Below, one piece after another: positions 47,530 to 58,956 of a stretch of DNA of 64,000 nucleotides. The stretch comes from Luzula sylvatica (taxonomy: Eukaryota > Streptophyta > Magnoliopsida > Poales > Juncaceae). Under the pieces are notes generated by a model. That model was not told where the DNA came from. It searched no databases and was given only the letters and a program-made list of their open reading frames with translations. How positions within the stretch are numbered: position 1 is the first letter of the stretch; every line of letters starts with the position of its first letter. The stretch spans positions 54,272,855 to 54,336,854 of the forward strand of contig OX326960.1 of the NCBI GenBank assembly GCA_946800325.1, in the 5' to 3' direction. The position numbers and the translations under genes were made by a program.

Positions 47530-48160
47530 GTCAATCGAAAATATTTTGCAGAATAGGCTTTTGCACCGGTAACCTGTTTATTAGAAAACATAGCAGAGTA
47601 AGGGAGGGGTTTGTGTGGAATAGTTACTACGGCTCCGTAAGAGCTAGGGAAATTAGTAGTTGTAAGTCAAGCCCAGGACTAGAAAGAGGAGCTAGGCATG
47701 GGACAGGCTTGTTCGGACTGAGGTTGCGGCGCAAGGTATAGTAGTATTTCAAAGAAGCAATGGTATTCGAACTAGGCATATGGATTTGATAATAGATGTA
47801 TTGACTTCCAACCGGAATAGAAGCATGAAATGGTTGGATCAACGACGATAGGAAATGGGGAAATCAGCCAAATTGACAAATACCTCCGCTCGGTCGACGA
47901 TCTGTGAAGGTTCATGGACGGACCAAACAAGCAGACTCGTACACATAAGGGAGTCGGCTCTTCTTGACTCATGCTTATGAGTGGTCAAGATTTGAAGAAA
48001 TTGCTACCCGTGTCTGATCTTCTGCCAACCGAGGATAAGGCACTAACTCACTTTGCTTCCGGTTGGGTTAGAGTTTGAGGAAAAAGAGTCTAGTTTTCTG
48101 AACACCCGCTATCAAGATGGTTTTTCTATCTGCGATCATGTCAAATGCAACTGAATTTGC
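47530..48160. other. GC-richer block with plant-mitochondrial-like texture
   Basis: Base composition shifts to markedly higher GC than the flanks (GGAGCTAGGCATGGGACAGG, CTCCGCTCGGTCGACG), with no repeats and no conserved reading frame. The texture resembles plant organelle intergenic DNA, so a nuclear mitochondrial insertion is my best guess. I cannot match it to a named organelle gene. Confidence 0.3.
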
Positions 48161-48410
48161 TGAGTGGATTTGGAATTTGCACAAAAGAAAGCCCTGCCAT
48201 GTGGTGTATATGGATTGAAGACCGACACCTTTGCAATATTATGTTGTTTTCAATTTTTGGTATCGGAATTGTACCTGGTGGTTGATGAACACGAGCCATT
48301 TCAAAAGAAAAATTTCCTCAAATTGCAAGAACAAGCAGAAGACACAATTGAGTGGGAAAAAGAAAAAACAATCTTTCAACGTGGTCGGATTTTGTTTTTA
48401 AATAAAGGAG

Positions 48411-48471
<61 letters not shown>

Positions 48472-48759
48472 GAAAAATAATTGTTTACATTAATTAGCAT
48501 GCAAATACAGGAACTAAAATATTTAGCAAAAACATCCCAAATGTCAAAACATTTATATGGACAATTTTTAAGAATGAGACTATTAACAGCTATATTTATC
48601 TGAAAATGACAACAATTACAAAATAAAAAGGAAGTGCAAAATTTTACATCCACAAGCATACTGGTTCATACTGTCCTTTTTTTTCTTTTTCTTATTCAAA
48701 TGCAGTATATATACGACTAGTTTACACGATATCTAATGAAGGAAAAATTTCCTTCCAGC
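48161..48759. other. Short unrecognised open stretch and AT microsatellite
   Basis: A plus-strand stretch at 48164-48410 (MDLEFAQKKALPCGVYG, then CCFQFLVSELYLVVDEHEPF) has no recognisable domain and runs into a microsatellite, so it is probably not a gene. (AT)n occupies about 48415-48468. The right part is probably the 3' UTR of the Mpv17-type gene. Confidence 0.35.
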
Positions 48760-50308
48760 CTAATTCAATTCCTGCCAAAAATGTCAAAAACAAAAAGAAG
48801 AGTATTAGCAACAATTCATTACCCCTTACGAGCTATTGACAAGTTATAAATATGTTTACCTTAACCTCCGAATTCCTCGCCTCGGACTTCTCATTCGAAT
48901 ACCTGCAATTAAATGCAAAGCAACGTAAGCAAAATAAAAATATTTCGCCTAAAACTAGCGCGGCTTATTTATAATTATAATTTGTAGAGAGAAAGTAAAT
49001 TACGTTGAAAGAATGGTGACCCATACCAACTCGACACAATCAACCCACAGAAGTCTCTGCTCTAGCGGAATAAAACCATACGTTACAAGATGCGCAAACG
49101 GCCACAACTTCCAACCAGCCTACATACACAAATTATTTAATTTCATGTTACATAAATATCATAAACATAATGTGACGTTACAAATTACTTACGGTGAGCA
49201 TAGGCCAGAAGGTAGTCCTGAGTTCACTGAAGGTAGTAACAGGAGATTCGAACCTAAGAAATCCCAACACGACAAAATAAATACTATTCCAAAGGGCCGA
49301 CCAAACCGTCTGGTCAAATGCGACTTTCACCGGCACGACCCACCATTCTTGGAAAGGAAATAGCGCCTCGCAAAAATGATAGTAATAATGAGAAAGGGAA
49401 CCGTGTAGCGTGAATCCAACCATTCCCGATCGAAACATTCTTGCTCGGTCAAAATCAAATAACGGCTTCCCTTCAACGCACTACATGCATGTAAATTAAA
49501 TTATTTTTGTATATTCGAATTAATTTATTAAGTAATTAATTATGTACCTGTGCAATCCAGTCTCCTAGGGAGTAGACGATACCGCTAATCATCATTTTCG
49601 CGAGGACTGGATTTGTTTTCAGGGCTTCTTCGTATGCGTTCCAGTTATGTAGAGGTGCATATTTTACTATCTCGAACAGTGTCCACCCCTGCGAAGCAAA
49701 GTGTTGGTACTTGGTACGGTAATTATTTGCGAGAAAAAAAGTAATTAACTGAAAAGAATAAGAAGAGAGAATCATACCTGCCAGTAATCATGATCGATGG
49801 TGAGAAGCTTGGTAACGGCAAAAGTACCGGCGGCGAGTACAATCGAAGCATTAATGGCTCTGTCGACCAACTTTGGGATCTCGTCTCCATCTCCCCGTGC
49901 TTCTCCTTCTCCTCCAACTTGCATCAATGGATCAGAAGCAGTTAATCCTCCACCTCCAGCTAAACCCAACTGTTGTGTCGAACTGGTACTCGTAGTCGTT
50001 GAACTACCTCCATTGATAATTATCCCTCCTTGTTGCTGCAATTCATCAATTTGCTCTTCCATGTGTGCAGCCATGGCCGACAATACGGAAACTCCATCTT
50101 GTTGGTCAGTGGAATCATGGGTATGTACGGGAATTTCCTCCAGATCGTCGGCTGCCACTTGGGTCAGCACACATCCGCCGCGTCGTCGGAGAAGGGGACG
50201 AAGTGCGACGTGAACAAAATTTGGGGATTTGGCGAGAGAGGGCAGAAACCTCGATCTGTCTATCCTAGCGGGAGAGGTTGAGGTTACGCTGTAGATATTG
50301 GCCGCCAT
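48760..50308 (-). CDS. Mpv17/PMP22 family membrane protein, probably plastid-targeted (376 aa)
   Basis: Six exons: 50308-49778, 49688-49548, 49480-49193, 49119-49004, 48902-48860 and 48771-48760, all GT..AG, encode 376 residues. The N-terminal 60 residues are rich in Ser and Arg and poor in acidic residues (MAANIYSVTSTSPARIDRSR), fitting a transit peptide. A low-complexity linker with Gly/Ser/Thr runs follows. The Mpv17 domain starts near WTLFEIVKYAPLHNWNAYEEAL and includes GIVYSLGDWIAQC, GSLSHYYYHFCEALFP, KVAFDQTVWSALWNSIYF and the C-terminal signature FWPMLTAGWKLWPFAHL with FIPLEQRLLWVDCVELVW. Family members are four-helix proteins of peroxisome, mitochondrion or plastid inner membranes, probably channels; the exact role is unknown. 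The ATG at 50308 is preferred over an upstream in-frame ATG at 50473 because it starts the transit-like sequence. Confidence 0.88.
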
Positions 50309-51190
50309 GGATAACCCACACTCCTTTCCTACAGCTGAGGAGAGAGAAAGGCAGAATAGAGGATTGTGGAGGATTCTACAAGAAAGAAGAAATCTTGGCT
50401 CAAGGACGTGGCTAGTTATGGGCAAAAAAACATCTTTTATAAAAAAATACACTCCACAGAAAAATGTAGCCACGAGATTTAAGATTAGGCAAATAATTCA
50501 TATTTGTATTTATTTTGGATTCTCTTTTTAATCCATATAAAACAGAAAACTATATAGATTCCCTTGAATAAAAAATAGAATCTAAAATTTCAAAAATATT
50601 CAGAAAATTTAGAATTAAAAATAAATCAAATTTCGTGTGAAACAAAAAGTAAAATTTAAGAGGGTATTGTAACAAAAAAAATTCAAAATTGATTATGAAA
50701 GTAATTAATATCTGCAAATTATATTTTTATTTAATATATATTTGGGTCGGCAACGCCGCATAATTAAAAAATAAAATTGATTTTAAAAAACAAATAAAAA
50801 TGAAATTTTCAGACAAAAGGCAATAATGTTGACAGGAAGATGCAGTAATATTTGTGATCATTAATTTTCGTTTAATTCCTACTATTGGAATTAAGTAAGC
50901 CCACAAGTTTATCTCAGAATTAAGACGTCGAATATGTATATGGAATGACAAGAACTTGTAATTGTCTAATTGTAGTGGTGGTGGCTTCGAGCTGGTAAGT
51001 AAGTGCATTTGATCCACATATAATTTGTGTATTTATATACAGTTATCATGATTGTGTTAGCTATACATCCAACCTTTGATAATTTCAGGTGTATTTTCAG
51101 AAAGAAAATAAAAATAATATTATCAAATTTTCATTACAATTTGAGACAGTGTAGTATTGGAGAAAATTATAATATTCCATCAGTTTCAAA
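50309..51190. other. Promoter side of the Mpv17-type gene, then AT-rich intergenic
   Basis: 50309-50400 should include the 5' leader of the minus-strand gene. 50500-51180 is AT-rich with no gene seen. Confidence 0.4.
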
Positions 51191-51751
51191 CAATGTTACA
51201 GAAATCGCTAGGCGCTAGTCGGACGGACGGACACCGTCTAGTGCATAGAGGGATTAATCGGTTCTGGACGAATTTGTAATTTTACATAATTTCTATCATA
51301 TTTTTTAATTTTTATATATTATAATTTGTGCTACCAATTTTTATACTAAAAATATTGTATATGAATTTTATTTAAAACAACATCAAACAAATCATAATAT
51401 GAAATCTACAACATAACATTAACATAAATCCAAATAAATCACAAAATAAAGTTACTGACATATCAACACATTCTAATTGGTATCATAATCCTTTTCATCC
51501 TCCTAAAGCTGATTGTGGGCCTAAAAAAATGCACAAAAAGAAAGAAACTAAACATTAAAAAAAGTGGGTTATGGACCTAACAAAAATAGAAGTGGAAAAC
51601 AACAAAAATTTAATTGGGCTGGGCCTAGACGGAATTATTCGGTATTTAGCTTAGGCAGAATTCCGTCCAGACAGAAACTAATAGGGCAGACCCAGGCGTT
51701 TGGACAGCGCCTAGCATCTAGGCGACGCCTAGACCGATTTTTACAAGCATG
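51191..51751. mobile_element. hAT-like MITE with GGCGCTAG-type interior
   Basis: Left end CAATGTTACAGAAATCGCTA; right end on the minus strand CATGCTTGTAAAAATCGGTC. Both continue into TAGGCG. Flanking 8-bp direct repeat GTTTCAAA (51183-51190) and GTTACAAA (51752-51759), one mismatch. Subterminal GACGGACGG / GGCGACGCC repeats. No transposase. Confidence 0.6.
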
Positions 51752-52619
51752 GTTACAAATGAAAAGATAAATCATTATCAGTATCATTAGACTGAATTTG
51801 TTTTGTATAAATGATCAACACAAAATATGTTTATACAGAGAACATGACACTCATTGATCCATGGAATGTTTCAAAATGAGTTCTTTGATGTGTACATTTT
51901 CATATTCATACATCTCCAAAATTATCCAACCTTTCACACACATACCGTCGTACGTAATTATAAACATAAATATTAAGTTATAAGAATACATTCATATAAA
52001 AATCAACTTAGTCAAAACCTTAACAGGTAAAACTCGATGGGAAAAAAATCATGCCGGAGAAAAACTAATGCAATATTATTTTGTTTCATAAGATGTCTCA
52101 TTAAAAACATTGTCAAGAAAACTCGGTTGGGAAAAATTACGATAAAAAAACAAAAAGAATGCATTGCGTATTATTTTCTCATCTTCATGAATACAAATAT
52201 TTCGAAAACTATGAAATTCAACATTTTACACTAGCTGTTTGAAAACTAGTAATAAACAAAATTCTTTATAGAAAATATTAAATATATTTGTAATCCATGA
52301 CAAAACATTTATAACCGATATGTATCATAACAAATTCGTTATTTTTGTAATTTGTCTCTTAATCTCTTCAAGAGTACTAATAATCATAAATAAAATATAA
52401 TTGATTTGCAATAATTATGCTTCTATCAATTTGATCCTTGACATGAACATATAGTTTTTCGTCAATATTAAAATGATTATATCATACATGCTCATATATT
52501 TGTTATGAGCATATTTAAGTATATTTTTGGGGTTTTAAACATGAAAATTAGACATTAAATAATCATAAAACATACTATACTCATCGTAATATAAAGTTCT
52601 TGGAAAAATATTTATGTTT
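51752..52619. other. Intergenic with LTR-retrotransposon-like fragment
   Basis: 52020-52150 (AGGTAAAACTCGATGGG and, after TCATTAAAAACATTGTC, AAGAAAACTCGGTTGGG) resembles a repeated motif in plant copia-type LTRs and internal ends. The remainder is AT-rich. No gene. Confidence 0.4.
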
Positions 52620-52960
52620 ATTTTAGGTTAAAAATTTGATATTAGAACTTCTAATGTTCGTGAAATGAGATTTTTCACATATAGTCTCCTCGCATTGATC
52701 AAACAACTGGTACCGAACAAAATAACAATTCTGGAATCCTTGTGGATACACGTACCGGTACGATGTGGGCCCCACACTCCACTGTAATTTAAAAACTGAA
52801 TTAATGATTAATGAAAAAAAAAAAACATCAATTGGAAAAATACAAGTGTTAACAGGGCCAACAATGGCTTGCTTGTAATTTGTAAAGACCACAGAGGATC
52901 AATTTGTCCTCGTGATGTTTTCTGGCAAACCATGCATGCTCTTGGAAATCTTCCTGCAAA
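52620..52960 (-). pseudogene. Possible gene relic, unrecognised
   Basis: After an acceptor-like ttttgcag at about 52953, the minus strand reads EDFQEHAWFARKHHEDKLIL and continues CGLYKLQ, a stretch with protein-like composition. It then loses frame. No start, no family recognised. It may be an exon of a decayed or transduplicated gene. Confidence 0.3.
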
Positions 52961-53214
52961 ATACCCAATTTTCGAAGATCTAATCAGTCCTATTTTTTCC
53001 TAAATAGTTTGCAATAAACACTCTTTGAGCATTAGTTTCAAAGAAAATGCAAGAAGAGATTGGATCTATGCAACGTATCCTATAAGAATTTGTTTGTTTT
53101 CCAAAAGAGTAAAGAAGATAGATTGCTACATTTCACAAAGAGAGTTCACAGATCAGATAATTCAACAATATTTCTGGACAATAACTGCTAAATTTCAAAA
53201 ATTAAATCTAGTAT

Positions 53215-53586
53215 CTGGGGCCGTTTGGTTCGTGTTTTGAAAAATATTTTGACATAAAATAAGTCAATACATATTATTTCATGATATAATTTATTATCAT
53301 GTTTGGTTGGTATGCTATATTTATTCAATTACATGATCTAAAAATGTAAAATTGAGTTTGTTTATAGGACTTGACCTTTTAATTTTTGGAAAGGCGAAAA
53401 ATTTATTTCCTCCTCGTGGGAATGGAGCAATTTTGGTGTCAATTATATTCCCACCAACTATATCCTAAGAAATGGAGCATTTCCTTACTTTATTACCGAA
53501 TGTGCAAATCAAAGATGAAAATATAATAAATTAAAATAAACGCCAAGACATACTAATTTTAAAGTACGAATCAAATGCTCCGGAGA
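53215..53586. mobile_element. Tourist-like MITE
   Basis: Left end GGGGCCGTTTGGTTCGTGTT; right end on the minus strand CCGGAGCATTTGATTCGTAC. The interior TATAATTTATTATCATGTTT is shared with the partial element at 63780-64000 and, more loosely, with the PIF/Harbinger element at 22819. Confidence 0.55.
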
Positions 53587-54689
53587 ACCATTTTCTCTCA
53601 AGAATCGAGATCCAAAACAAAAATATCAAATAATTCGCAAAACAAGCAGATCAAATACTTCATATATCAGTGATGAAAACCCAAATAATTAGGCATGATA
53701 AACGCTACATTTAGTGAATTAAAACAATTTGGGGCTTCTTAGAGATTATACCTCCAAAAGAAAAATATCAAATTTTCAATAAAAATTTCAACTGAATTTA
53801 TAAAATTATAAAATTATTAATCATTTGCGGAGTTTCGTACCGAACCATCCATACCCATGCGGGCTTTGAAACTCCGTCTTTTCTTTTAATTATGTTAAGT
53901 GTGTGTTAATTGTGATTAAAAATATCTTGAAAAGACGGACTATCATTCTCTGTCAAATCCAGCTTCGACGGAGTTCCATACTTCACCACATGATCATTTC
54001 GTGAATATATGGTTATAGTCGAAAATTTTCCTTCTCCTAATTGAATGGGTCTCAGATCTCTTATTGAAACCACAATTTTCAGCAAATTGGTTAAAAAAAA
54101 AGTCAAAATTAACGTGATCATGTCAGCATGATTCAATCAGAGGAGGTAGAACATATATCAGGGGGCATGGCCATGGTATACGAGTTCTTAACTAATTTGA
54201 TTAAAAAGGTTGTTATTTTTGTAATTAAATAATTTGTTTTTTTGCATTGAGCAAAAGGCGGGAACTGAAAAGCAAGAGAAGTCTAGAAGGAAGATGCCCA
54301 ATAAAATATGAATAGTGTTGGCAGAATGAAACCAAAAAGGGATATTTTTGTTAATTTAAAGGGCAATTTAAAATAATTTATTAACTTAATTAATGTTTAG
54401 ATGATTAAATCGTGAATAATTAGACAAATTAAAAGAAAAATAGAGTTAATGGTTTGGATCAATAAAACTAGACTACACAGCTAATTACTCACCGCTGCAT
54501 AAAAATGTTATGCCAAAAACAATTAACAACAAAAGAAATTCACAACTTACTCATCTTCCTCATAATCCAAAATCACTAATGTCTCTCTCTAGTACTACAT
54601 TTCGAGATAATTCGACACGAACAGTCGATTTTTTTTCTTTCCAAAATGACAAATGAAATTGGATTCGAGAGGGAGATAGAGATACAGAG
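53587..54689. other. Intergenic, 3' side of the MGCCC gene
   Basis: A small inverted repeat, GGAGTTTC...GAAACTCC, lies at 53829-53877 with a 33-bp loop. The minus-strand open stretch at 53906-54136 has no recognisable domain. No gene supported. Confidence 0.35.
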
Positions 54690-55592
54690 TCAGAGAAAAA
54701 TGAAGCACTCCAACGAGACCGAAGGATTGTCGAGCAATTCCTTACCATCTTGTCTGCCTTCTCCGCTCTGTTCAGTCCCCATAACCGCCTTGTTCGGCAG
54801 TACCGGCGGTATTCTTCTCACCGGCGGCAACCCATCTTTTCCGACCGGCAGCTTGTTCGTCCCTGCGAGTTCTCTCCTTTTGGCTCCCGGAGAAACAGAT
54901 CTACGGCCCGATCTTTCGCCCATATCCCTTTTAATCCCATTTCTATCCGTGCTCAATGATCTGTTGTTGGCTCTGAGAGGTGGCAACGGTGAGGCACGAC
55001 CGCTTCGACAACCAACACCGGAGACAACCACCGGTGGAGACGACCTCTCCTTTCTCCCTCTGCCTAGCTCGCCTGAGTAAGACTGCAATTGAGATGCTCT
55101 CCTATTATTAATGCCATTTCCAGCGGTGTTGCTACTTCTCTTGGGGATCTTGGGAAGAGTCGAGCTGGTCTCTTCCCTGTCCCATTCTCTTCCTCTCGTT
55201 GCCATAGCAGTACCGCCAATGCTGCTACTAATGCTCGTAACCGTAGCTATACTGGTTGCCTCGCTCAAACTACAGGCCTCATCTGACGGTTGTGGTTGCT
55301 CTGACCGGTCATCCAGTGGTAAGCAGACTCTTGACTTTTCGTCGGAGTTCTTCTTTGTCTCTGGTACAGGGACCGGAGCTTCGGTTATGTTGGTTTTCAG
55401 TTCATCAAGGTCTAGTTTATTGAGAGGTGGCTGAGGTGGAAATGACTTGGGTTTGGGTTTGGGCTTGGGGGTTTCGACGGAGAGAACCTCTTTCACCATT
55501 TCCTCCTCGGGAGGCGCCGGAGGCGGGTCCCAACGACCATTGTTCGAAACGTTTTGCTTCTCTACTTCCTTCTTGCTGCAGCAGCAACCCAT
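54690..55592 (-). CDS. Intronless Ser/Pro/Arg-rich protein with N-myristoylation-type start (300 aa)
   Basis: A single open frame of 300 residues begins MGCCCSKKEVEKQ. Gly2 with Ser6 fits the N-myristoylation consensus, and the three Cys could be palmitoylated, so plasma-membrane anchoring is likely (inference). The rest is low-complexity and probably disordered: Pro/Lys runs (PKPKPKPKSFPPQPP, about residues 43-57), Ser-rich stretches, and basic RS-type segments in the second half (SGRRSVSPGAKRRELAG and VRRIPPVLPNK near the C terminus). I recall similar uncharacterised plant MGC proteins annotated as serine/arginine repetitive matrix-like, but assign no function. The gene has clearly higher GC and codon structure than its flanks, supporting real coding. 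CT-rich sequence just upstream (55612-55660) is a plausible promoter pyrimidine patch or leader. Confidence 0.75.
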   Translation of the reverse strand: MGCCCSKKEVEKQNVSNNGRWDPPPAPPEEEMVKEVLSVETPKPKPKPKSFPPQPPLNKLDLDELKTNITEAPVPVPETKKNSDEKSRVCLPLDDRSEQPQPSDEACSLSEATSIATVTSISSSIGGTAMATRGREWDREETSSTLPKIPKRSSNTAGNGINNRRASQLQSYSGELGRGRKERSSPPVVVSGVGCRSGRASPLPPLRANNRSLSTDRNGIKRDMGERSGRRSVSPGAKRRELAGTNKLPVGKDGLPPVRRIPPVLPNKAVMGTEQSGEGRQDGKELLDNPSVSLECFIFL

Positions 55593-56854
55593 TAATGCTC
55601 TCTTCCCTCTTCTCTCTCTCTCTCTCTCTCGCTATCTCTATCTCTATCTCTATCTCTGTCTTGGTTTGGTTTAATAGGGAGACAAGTAGATGTGAGTAAT
55701 AAATTTATGTCTAAGCTCCATTAATGGATGGGATAGATAGGTTTGGTCTTTTCCCTCCCTCTCTTTGGTTTGTTCGAAGAGTTCAGTCAAATAATAAAGA
55801 CAATTACTTAATACACATCTTCTTCTGTTCCTCATTCTGTACATGCAAATATACCATGCCACAATTTTACATTTCCACTGTAAAATAAATCTTACACATA
55901 TATAGTTAGATTGAAAAATAAACAGAAGATCCTGCATTCTAAAACAATTTTATATTCTTAGTAATAAATACGTGGACTTCCATATTTACCCTTCCAAAAT
56001 TTCGAATATAATTATCCTTCTTAAGCTTTTGGCATATCAGATTTACCCAAAATCAATAATGGGCATTGAATCTGAGGATTAATCATAAATTTTCCGCTAT
56101 TATGTCGTCATTACTGAATATCTAATCAAACTTGTTATTGACAAAAAGAAGCCCTCTATATTATTTGATGTGAGGCAGCACTGTATTAATTAATTTTCAT
56201 CATTTGATGTAACTTGTGAGGCAATATTATTTGCAAGGGCGGATATACTCATATACTGTGAGAATGGCAGAGAATCTGTCTTGCACGGATATGTCGATAA
56301 GTCGATACGGCGACACGTATTGGATACGGCGATACGATAATTTAACATATGATTTATGATACTATACGGATACGACGATACGGCTAAATTCGGTTTTTTT
56401 GAGTATTCGCGCAACATAGCAGAGAATCCATCTGGAAATGAATAGCACATGTGAAGTGATGAAAGACAGATTAATGAAAGAGGCACATGTTGGACCAAGG
56501 CCACCGGACAGGAAGCATGAACATAGAACATGGTTACATGGGGCAGTGTTGCGGATAGTTCGGAAGAAGAGATTTAAGGAAATAAAATAATAAATAAATT
56601 TGATATAATCAAAATTTGAGGAGGAATTTGACATTTTTATTTTATAAGAAAACATAATTCACCAATCATGATTATTATTTTTTAATTTTTTATGCGATGT
56701 CAATAAAAATTTAACACATATCTTGTATCGTGTACTCAATCATCTGATAATTAACAGCTCGTCGAGTAAATTTTTATATTTTGACACTAACACTTTCAAG
56801 TTCAAAAATAATGACACGAAACTGAAACACGATAATGATCTAATTGGATACTAG
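55593..56854. other. Upstream region of the MGCCC gene and GATACG-type repeat
   Basis: (CT)n and (CTATCT)n tracts at 55612-55660 lie in the 5' region of the minus-strand gene. 56280-56400 is a degenerate GATACGGCGATACG repeat. No other gene seen. Confidence 0.4.
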
Positions 56855-57535
56855 CAGTGTTGCGAAAGTCTCGATTAATTATTGACTAGTTAGTTATCGA
56901 TTATTCTCAAGTCAGCAATCTATCGACCCGATAATTCTTAATTCATTCCTCAAGTCGGTAATCGATTTTAATTTCACATTGCATGATTGAATAATTAAAA
57001 TAATGATTCTAAGATAAGGAGGATTATGGATGACGAATTTGATTTAATTAATTCAGAAATGTAACAAACATGACATTTAATGAAATTGATTTTTAATTGA
57101 AGAGTACCGTATCACGTGATGGTCGTGATTTCAAAAATTAATTTACTATTTCTTCAAAATTGGATAGTTATCAGAGTGCTCATCTTTGTTATATTTTCGG
57201 ATATTTATGTTTTATTTAAATTTTGGTATGTCGTCAATTTTGATGGGTATTATTTGAAGTTCATCTTACGGTATACCGTATATCTATGTCTCGTATGGAA
57301 TTTTGACCATGATAATTTTATTTATAATTAAGTTACGATGTATTAAATTTTATCATTTTAGTAATGTTAGTTTTTTGTTCAGCAATATGTTAATTATTGG
57401 GTTGTAAATATATGAGTTTATATACAAAATTATTGAAGATTTGGACAACCAACATATTCAAGACCAATTTTTCGATTAATTGCCAAATTACTAGTCATTT
57501 TCGACCTATTCTGATTTTCGACATTACAACATTGG
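56855..57535. mobile_element. hAT-like MITE, probable
   Basis: Left end CAGTGTTGCGAAAGTCTCGA; right end on the minus strand CCAATGTTGTAATGTCGAAA. Both are followed by GATTAAT / ACTAGT-containing sequence. The ends resemble those of 51191-51751. Target duplication not clear. Confidence 0.4.
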
Positions 57536-57712
57536 ATGAAATGTATTTAGACAAAATCCAATAATTTAGGCGAAAGTGTTAAATCTTAAAGATTGTTTGT
57601 ATAAACTCACCCATGTTGTATCCGCATTTGTCTGCTATGTAAGTTCAACTTGGCTGCGACGACAGACGAAACTGACAAACAGAACAGGCATACGTCACCG
57701 GCTGATGGCGAT

Positions 57713-57754
57713 CTAAACCCTAAATCCTAAACCCTAAACCCTAAACCCTAAACC
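57713..57754. repeat. Interstitial telomere-type repeat, six units
   Basis: Six consecutive 7-bp CTAAACC units, one changed to CTAAATC, the Arabidopsis-type plant telomere repeat read on the C-rich strand. Too short for a former telomere. Such telo-box runs also occur in plant promoters and leaders. Confidence 0.85.
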
Positions 57755-57900
57755 ATCGACGGCTACATTAAGTTCACTTACAATTACAATTATAATTTTC
57801 TTTTTCTCAATGTTTTTGGGTCATATGGAACAATGCATGACATTTTTATTTTTATTCTGTTTTGTAGGAAAATATAACCCCTCTTCCTTTATTATATATA

Positions 57901-58042
57901 TATTTTTTTGACGAATATAAGATGGATTATTTTTGTCCCTCGTCTAATTTTTGGAATATCGACTTTGCCGAAACTCGAACTTCTCATCTATTTGAGACTT
58001 GAGTGGATACCCAACCGCTCGAGCTTACCAGCTATGGTCTTT
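57901..58042 (-). mobile_element. tRNA-derived SINE with perfect 14-bp target duplication
   Basis: Flanked by CTTTATTATATATA at 57887-57900 and 58043-58056, identical. On the minus strand the head GACCATAGCTGGTAAGCTCG and the box-B-like AAGTTCGAGTTTCGGC are tRNA-like, and the tail ends in an A-run. The head differs from the SINE family at 2280 and 23941, so this is a second family. Confidence 0.75.
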
Positions 58043-58056
58043 CTTTATTATATATA

Positions 58057-58624
58057 ACATCCCAAAGTTTTAATGTCTCCTAATTTATAAAAAAATACCA
58101 TGATGATGCGTAAACCTGTTTCGTCGTGTTATACATATAATTTTTTGAAGTATTTCTGCATATAATTCATTATGAGTAAAATAAAACCTAGTTAGTTCTT
58201 TTAAATCGATCACCAGATTTTCGTTTTGGAATTGGGTTAGATTTTACATTACGGTTTTAAACCTAAAAAAGAAAAATGATTAATCATGAAAATAAAAAAT
58301 ATTTTATTAATGATAATCAATGAAATTTGGAAACCAGAAAGCACTCAATTAATACTGTAACAATTTGCAGATTTTTGCAGATTTCTTTTTGACACTAGTT
58401 GTGTTTTTAAAAAAACAGAATTTGCAACATGGCCACAAAATGTGGCCTTGCATTTTGGGCTTGAGAGTTTTAATTCTTTCTCACTGAACTTTGAGGACCA
58501 TGCAATGTGGTGGTCTTTACTCTTTTGTTTATTTCTCTCATACATTATTATTATTATTTTTTTTGATGAAAACTCGTAGGTAGATATTTATTGTTCTATT
58601 AATCTTTGCTTTTCTTTCACTATT
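58057..58624. other. Intergenic, nothing recognised
   Basis: AT-rich; the minus-strand open stretch at 58345-58545 has no recognisable domain. No gene supported. Confidence 0.4.
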
Positions 58625-58953
58625 GTGCTCGTTCGGCAACATAAGATTTGAGTGGAATAATGAAAGATAGTGAAAAATATAATTATATTCCGCCGAACAA
58701 GATTGAAAGAAAATAAAATAAATTGGTTTTAACTCTATTTTATTTTATGAAAAATGTGGAAGAGTGGAAGAAGATGGAATACAATTTTTTTTTTCTCTTC
58801 CTCTCTCTTATCTTTTTCAATAAAAAATATTAATTTGATTTTTACTTCCACTCTTCTACCACTTAATATACCGAACATCATTAGAATAAAATAGAATTAG
58901 TTTTCTTCCACTCTTCCACTCTTCCATTATTTCATGTGCTGCCGAATGGGTAC
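58625..58953. mobile_element. Tourist-like MITE, copy B
   Basis: Left end GCTCGTTCGGCAACATAAGA; right end on the minus strand CCCATTCGGCAGCACATGAA. Interior CTTCCACTCTTCCACT repeats. Same family as 21007-21287. It directly abuts the next element. Confidence 0.55.
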
Positions 58954-58956
58954 TAA

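Noticed and set aside
48164..48493. 109-residue open frame ending in a run of Ile-Tyr.
   Set aside because: The C-terminal half is translated (AT)n microsatellite and the first half matches nothing I recognise.
54646..55699. Several plus-strand open frames up to 144 residues.
   Set aside because: Antisense shadows of the Ser/Pro/Arg-rich MGCCC gene; composition mirrors it and there is no domain.
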